NCBI GenBank assembly: GCA_934176955.1
Contig: CAKPOS010000002.1
Coordinates: 93,456-157,455, forward strand
Length of the DNA stretch: 64,000 nucleotides
Direction: 5' to 3'
DNA from: an uncultured Bacilli bacterium
Lineage (GTDB): Bacteria; Bacillota_I; Bacilli_A; RF39; UBA660
A program made the translations under genes and the position numbers. Below the pieces are notes generated by a model that was not told the DNA's origin, searched no databases, and worked only from the letters and a program-made list of their open reading frames with translations. Positions within the stretch are counted from its first letter, which is position 1. Each line of letters starts with the position of its first letter. Below are positions 61,641-64,000 of the stretch, piece after piece.

Positions 61641-62711
61641 TTATTCAATATAATCTTTATCTTTTATTTCTACACTGTTGATAGAGTCAAAATGTTTTGT
61701 AATTTTATCAGTGGTAATATTAATATTTTCAATATCTTTGTTTACGGTTTCTATGCTTCTTGTTAGTTTATTCCATCTTTCTTTATACCTAGAAAATTCT
61801 AGTCCTAATTTATTTAATTCTTCATGAATAATGGAAGAATACCTATCTCTTTCTAAATTTTTTAAAATAACTTGAATGACTGTTAAGGTAGACATTAGTG
61901 TTGTGGGAGAGGTAATCCATACTCTTTTTTTGTTAGCATATTCAATTAACTCTGTATGATATGCATTTAGTTCGGCAAAGATTGCTTCAGCGGGAAGAAA
62001 CATAATGGCTTGGGAGCTAGTTATCCCTGGAATAATATATTTAGTACTAATAGCATCGATATGTTTTTTTACATCGATTTTAAATTGTCGTTCTGCACTA
62101 ACACGTTCTAATTTATCTTTGGTTCTATCTACCATGATACGATAATTTTCAAGAGGAAATTTAGAATCAATGGCAATTGTACCTAGCGGTTTGGGGGCAA
62201 ATATAACGGCATCTGCTATGGTATTATTAGGAAATGGATATTGGATTTGGTAAATTCTAGTATTATTTTCTCCAAAGATATTGGTTAAGATATGATTTAA
62301 ATTGACTTCTCCAAAAATTCCTCTAGTTTTTTTATCTGTTAAAATACTTTGAAGAGAAACAATATCAGTAGAAAGACTATCGATTTTCTTTTGTGCTTCA
62401 TCGATTTTAGATAGTCGCTCTAAAATATTGGTAAATGTTTTATTGGTTTTGGCAAAATTTTCATCTAATCGTTCGTTTACTTTTTCATTAATAACAGTTA
62501 AACGATATTCTAGCATTTCATTTAGATTATTGAAGTCTTCATTCATGGTTTTCATGATATCTATTTTAAAATTAGACATTTCTTTTACTGATGTTGTTTC
62601 TAATTTTCCAAGACGTTCTGTAATATTTGATTCATTAATATTTTTAGAAATAGAGATAATTAATAAAATAATGATAATGATAATTCCTATTAAGATGATA
62701 TATTCTAACAT
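61641..62711 (-). CDS. rmuC: DNA recombination protein RmuC
   Basis: 356 aa. An N-terminal membrane anchor (EYIILIGIIIIIILLIISI), a long coiled coil (~30-130) and the RmuC nuclease-like domain follow: KTRGIFGEVNLNHILTNIFG, ADAVIFAPKPLGTIAIDSKFPLENY, SQAIMFLPAEAIFAEL and KRVWITSPTTLMSTL. RmuC limits inversions at short inverted repeats in E. coli, and the domain resembles restriction endonucleases. The start follows GGAAGTGTTAGT. Confidence 0.95.
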   Translation of the reverse strand: MLEYIILIGIIIIIILLIISISKNINESNITERLGKLETTSVKEMSNFKIDIMKTMNEDFNNLNEMLEYRLTVINEKVNERLDENFAKTNKTFTNILERLSKIDEAQKKIDSLSTDIVSLQSILTDKKTRGIFGEVNLNHILTNIFGENNTRIYQIQYPFPNNTIADAVIFAPKPLGTIAIDSKFPLENYRIMVDRTKDKLERVSAERQFKIDVKKHIDAISTKYIIPGITSSQAIMFLPAEAIFAELNAYHTELIEYANKKRVWITSPTTLMSTLTVIQVILKNLERDRYSSIIHEELNKLGLEFSRYKERWNKLTRSIETVNKDIENINITTDKITKHFDSINSVEIKDKDYIE

Positions 62712-62945
62712 ACTAACACTTCCTATTCTTTTTATTTAAAATACTTATATCTTCTTCGATTAAATATAAATATTTTATCAAGTATAAGTTCTTTTTTTCT
62801 ATAATAATTATATCATGATGAATCATTTAGCTGCAAGCAATGGTAAAAACTTATCAAGAAATTTTAGAAAGTTGTCAATATCAGATATAAGGCTTGTTGA
62901 TAAATTTAGAATATGTTATTATAAATTAAGAAAGAGGGTATACAA

Positions 62946-63404
62946 ATGAGAACAAATGATGCTAATCAATTAGATGAACATATTCCTGGGTTAGTTATTA
63001 CCCCTGAAGGACATTTTATTACTATGGAAAATGAAAATTACGAAACTTTTTTTCAAAATATTCTTGGTCCTTTACTAAAAAAAGAAGGAATTAGTCCTAG
63101 AACAATTATGAATGAACATAATCTTGTTACTTTGATGAAGTTACTTCTTAATGAATTTCATTATCTTCCTTATCAAGGTTGTACTTCTGGAGAAAGATAT
63201 TTTACTGGTGGTATTGTTTTTGTACCTGATCTTAAAGAAGTTTATACTCCTCAGTTAGAGTCCATTTTAGCTTTAGTAAATCAAATGAACGAGCATTATA
63301 ATATTTCTATTTTTCAAATTAATCCAAATGAGGAAGAAGAATTAATCCTTGATCAAAGTGATATATTGAATGAATTGAATTCTAGAGGTCAGAGAATAAA
63401 ATAA
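62946..63404 (+). CDS. Hypothetical protein, unknown function
   Basis: 152 aa, acidic, soluble. Recognisable features are only an N-terminal IPGLVITPEGHFITMEN and a GERYFTGGIVFVPDLKEVYTPQLESI stretch; no known domain. AAGAAAGAGGG provides a ribosome site 7 nt before the ATG. It shares a bidirectional terminator with the repeat protein at 63468. Codon use is like the neighbours, so it is a real gene. Confidence 0.65.
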   Translation: MRTNDANQLDEHIPGLVITPEGHFITMENENYETFFQNILGPLLKKEGISPRTIMNEHNLVTLMKLLLNEFHYLPYQGCTSGERYFTGGIVFVPDLKEVYTPQLESILALVNQMNEHYNISIFQINPNEEEELILDQSDILNELNSRGQRIK

Positions 63405-63406
63405 AA

Positions 63407-63456
63407 AATACTTCTTTAGTTTTTCCTAATATATAGGGAATTTTTTAAGAAGTATT
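63407..63456. terminator. Bidirectional terminator between convergent genes
   Basis: AATACTTCTT (63407-63416) with AAGAAGTATT (63447-63456). A and U tracts flank both sides. Confidence 0.8.
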
Positions 63457-63467
63457 CTTTTTTTGTA

Positions 63468-64000
63468 TTAATGATGATGTTTAATATTGGTTTGATTATT
63501 TTTTTCAATTATTTTTTGAACATATTGATTGGTTGTATTTCCTACACTTTGTAATGATTTTAATTCAGATGCATCAGTTAGGTTATCAAATAAAACAGTT
63601 TCTCCTATTTTTTGTAGTTTACTTAATCCTAAAGAAGATTTTAACCTAAAAAAAGTTGCTGCTCCTTCTATGATTTGTAGTGAATCTAATCCAATTGCAT
63701 TAAGCAAGCTAGGAAAGTATGCATTTTTTCCTATATGTTGTAATGAATCTAATCCTTCAGCTCTAATTAAACTATAAAAATATGCATTTCCTCCAATATT
63801 CTGTAATGATTCTAGGCCTTTGGCATTTGTTATTTCATCAAAGTTTGCATCTCCAGCTATTTTTTGTAATGAAGTTAGTCCTTCAGCACTCGTTAATCTA
63901 TGAAAATATGCATTTCCTCCAACATTCTGTAATGATTCTAGGCCTTTGGCATTTGTTATTTTATCAAAGTTTGCATCTCCAGCTATTTGTTGTAATGAAG
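63468..64000 (-). CDS. Leucine-rich-repeat-like protein (5' end beyond the window)
   Basis: Partial: about 177 C-terminal residues. They are made of 21-aa repeats of the form GLxSLQxIGGNAYFxxLTxAx (eight or so units visible), decaying toward the C-terminus, then a non-repeat tail ending with three His. This resembles LRR or BspA-like surface repeats. Frames encoding fewer residues (for example an ATG at 63707) lie inside it and are not the real start. The N-terminus, with any signal peptide, is outside the window. At DNA level the repeats are 63 bp with near-identical 126-bp dimers. Confidence 0.75.
   Translation of the reverse strand, partial: SLQQIAGDANFDKITNAKGLESLQNVGGNAYFHRLTSAEGLTSLQKIAGDANFDEITNAKGLESLQNIGGNAYFYSLIRAEGLDSLQHIGKNAYFPSLLNAIGLDSLQIIEGAATFFRLKSSLGLSKLQKIGETVLFDNLTDASELKSLQSVGNTTNQYVQKIIEKNNQTNIKHHH
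63782..64000. repeat. 63-bp coding tandem repeats with a 126-bp higher-order period
   Basis: The segment beginning TATGCATTTCCTCCAA occurs at 63781 and again at 63907, exactly 126 bp apart. Each 126-bp unit contains two different 63-bp repeats. It continues past the window edge. Confidence 0.85.

Noticed and set aside
63468..64000. Possible CRISPR array
   Set aside because: The repeats are 63 bp, coding, in frame and contiguous without spacers, so they are protein repeats.
1..64000. Mollicutes-type code (UGA as Trp)
   Set aside because: The tRNA-Trp has anticodon CCA, UGA acts as a coupled stop at 9091, 57985 and 61384, and full-length proteins use UGG for Trp.

Overview
The window looks like chromosomal DNA of a very AT-rich Bacillota, most likely a gut-type Bacilli lineage (Erysipelotrichales or RF39-like). 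This is inferred from base composition, strong Shine-Dalgarno sites, extended -10 promoters, a phosphoketolase, an agr quorum-sensing locus, dockerin and SH3b surface proteins, and the rpsF-ssb-rpsR operon. UGA is used as a stop (for example at 57985 and 61384) and the only tRNA is tRNA-Trp(CCA), so the standard bacterial code applies. Almost all genes lie on the minus strand. The plus-strand exceptions are a surface protein (14788), agrBD (27290-28073), tRNA-Trp (44451), a rhodanese lipoprotein (45399), a DUF5661 gene (47860), queH and its overlapping partner (59538-60778), and a gene at 62946.

Layout. 1-3630: two coupled secreted proteins, a dockerin-bearing glucosaminidase and a truncated beta-sandwich protein. 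3822-13814: hydrolase, U32 peptidase, then a three-gene block (WYL regulator, HAD remnant, PfkB-SIS fusion) enclosed by 68-bp direct repeats, then a transglutaminase-fold protein, HtrA and PAP2. 13902-21722: ZIP transporter, surface protein, MarR plus a heterodimeric ABC exporter, and an unknown gene. 22024-27072: CapA, DUF192, phosphoketolase, and a coiled-coil/DUF1292 pair. 27150-30113: an agr locus arranged agrB-agrD facing agrC-agrA, with a 40-aa AgrD and a 21-bp-spaced direct repeat upstream of agrB. 30287-43641: C-terminal processing protease, SSB, SufB, a membrane-anchored HipA-like protein, PcrA, a hybrid histidine kinase, an AMP-binding ligase, YdcF, and a cold-shock protein with a small downstream gene. 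43768-50248: HTH protein, tRNA-Trp, a second DUF1292/coiled-coil pair, rhodanese, FIST, dCMP deaminase, DagK, and the rpsF-ssb-rpsR operon with a probable S6:S18 leader. 50408-52606: a three-gene cassette (WXG100-sized helical protein, helical-plus-propeller protein, lipoprotein) that resembles a type VII secretion substrate cassette. 52746-64000: PepF, YchF, AbgT with DUF951, TrmL, QueH, RmuC, several unknown genes, and a repeat protein running off the right edge.

Two genome-style patterns recur. The same AAAATACTGATA stem is reused in many terminators, and terminator hairpins often contain the stop codon of the gene they terminate. The most interesting loci are the type VII-like cassette, the agr locus, the repeat-flanked kinase/isomerase block, and a gene at 60161 that appears to start at ATT. 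All functional calls rest on motif recognition in the sequence; no database search was run.
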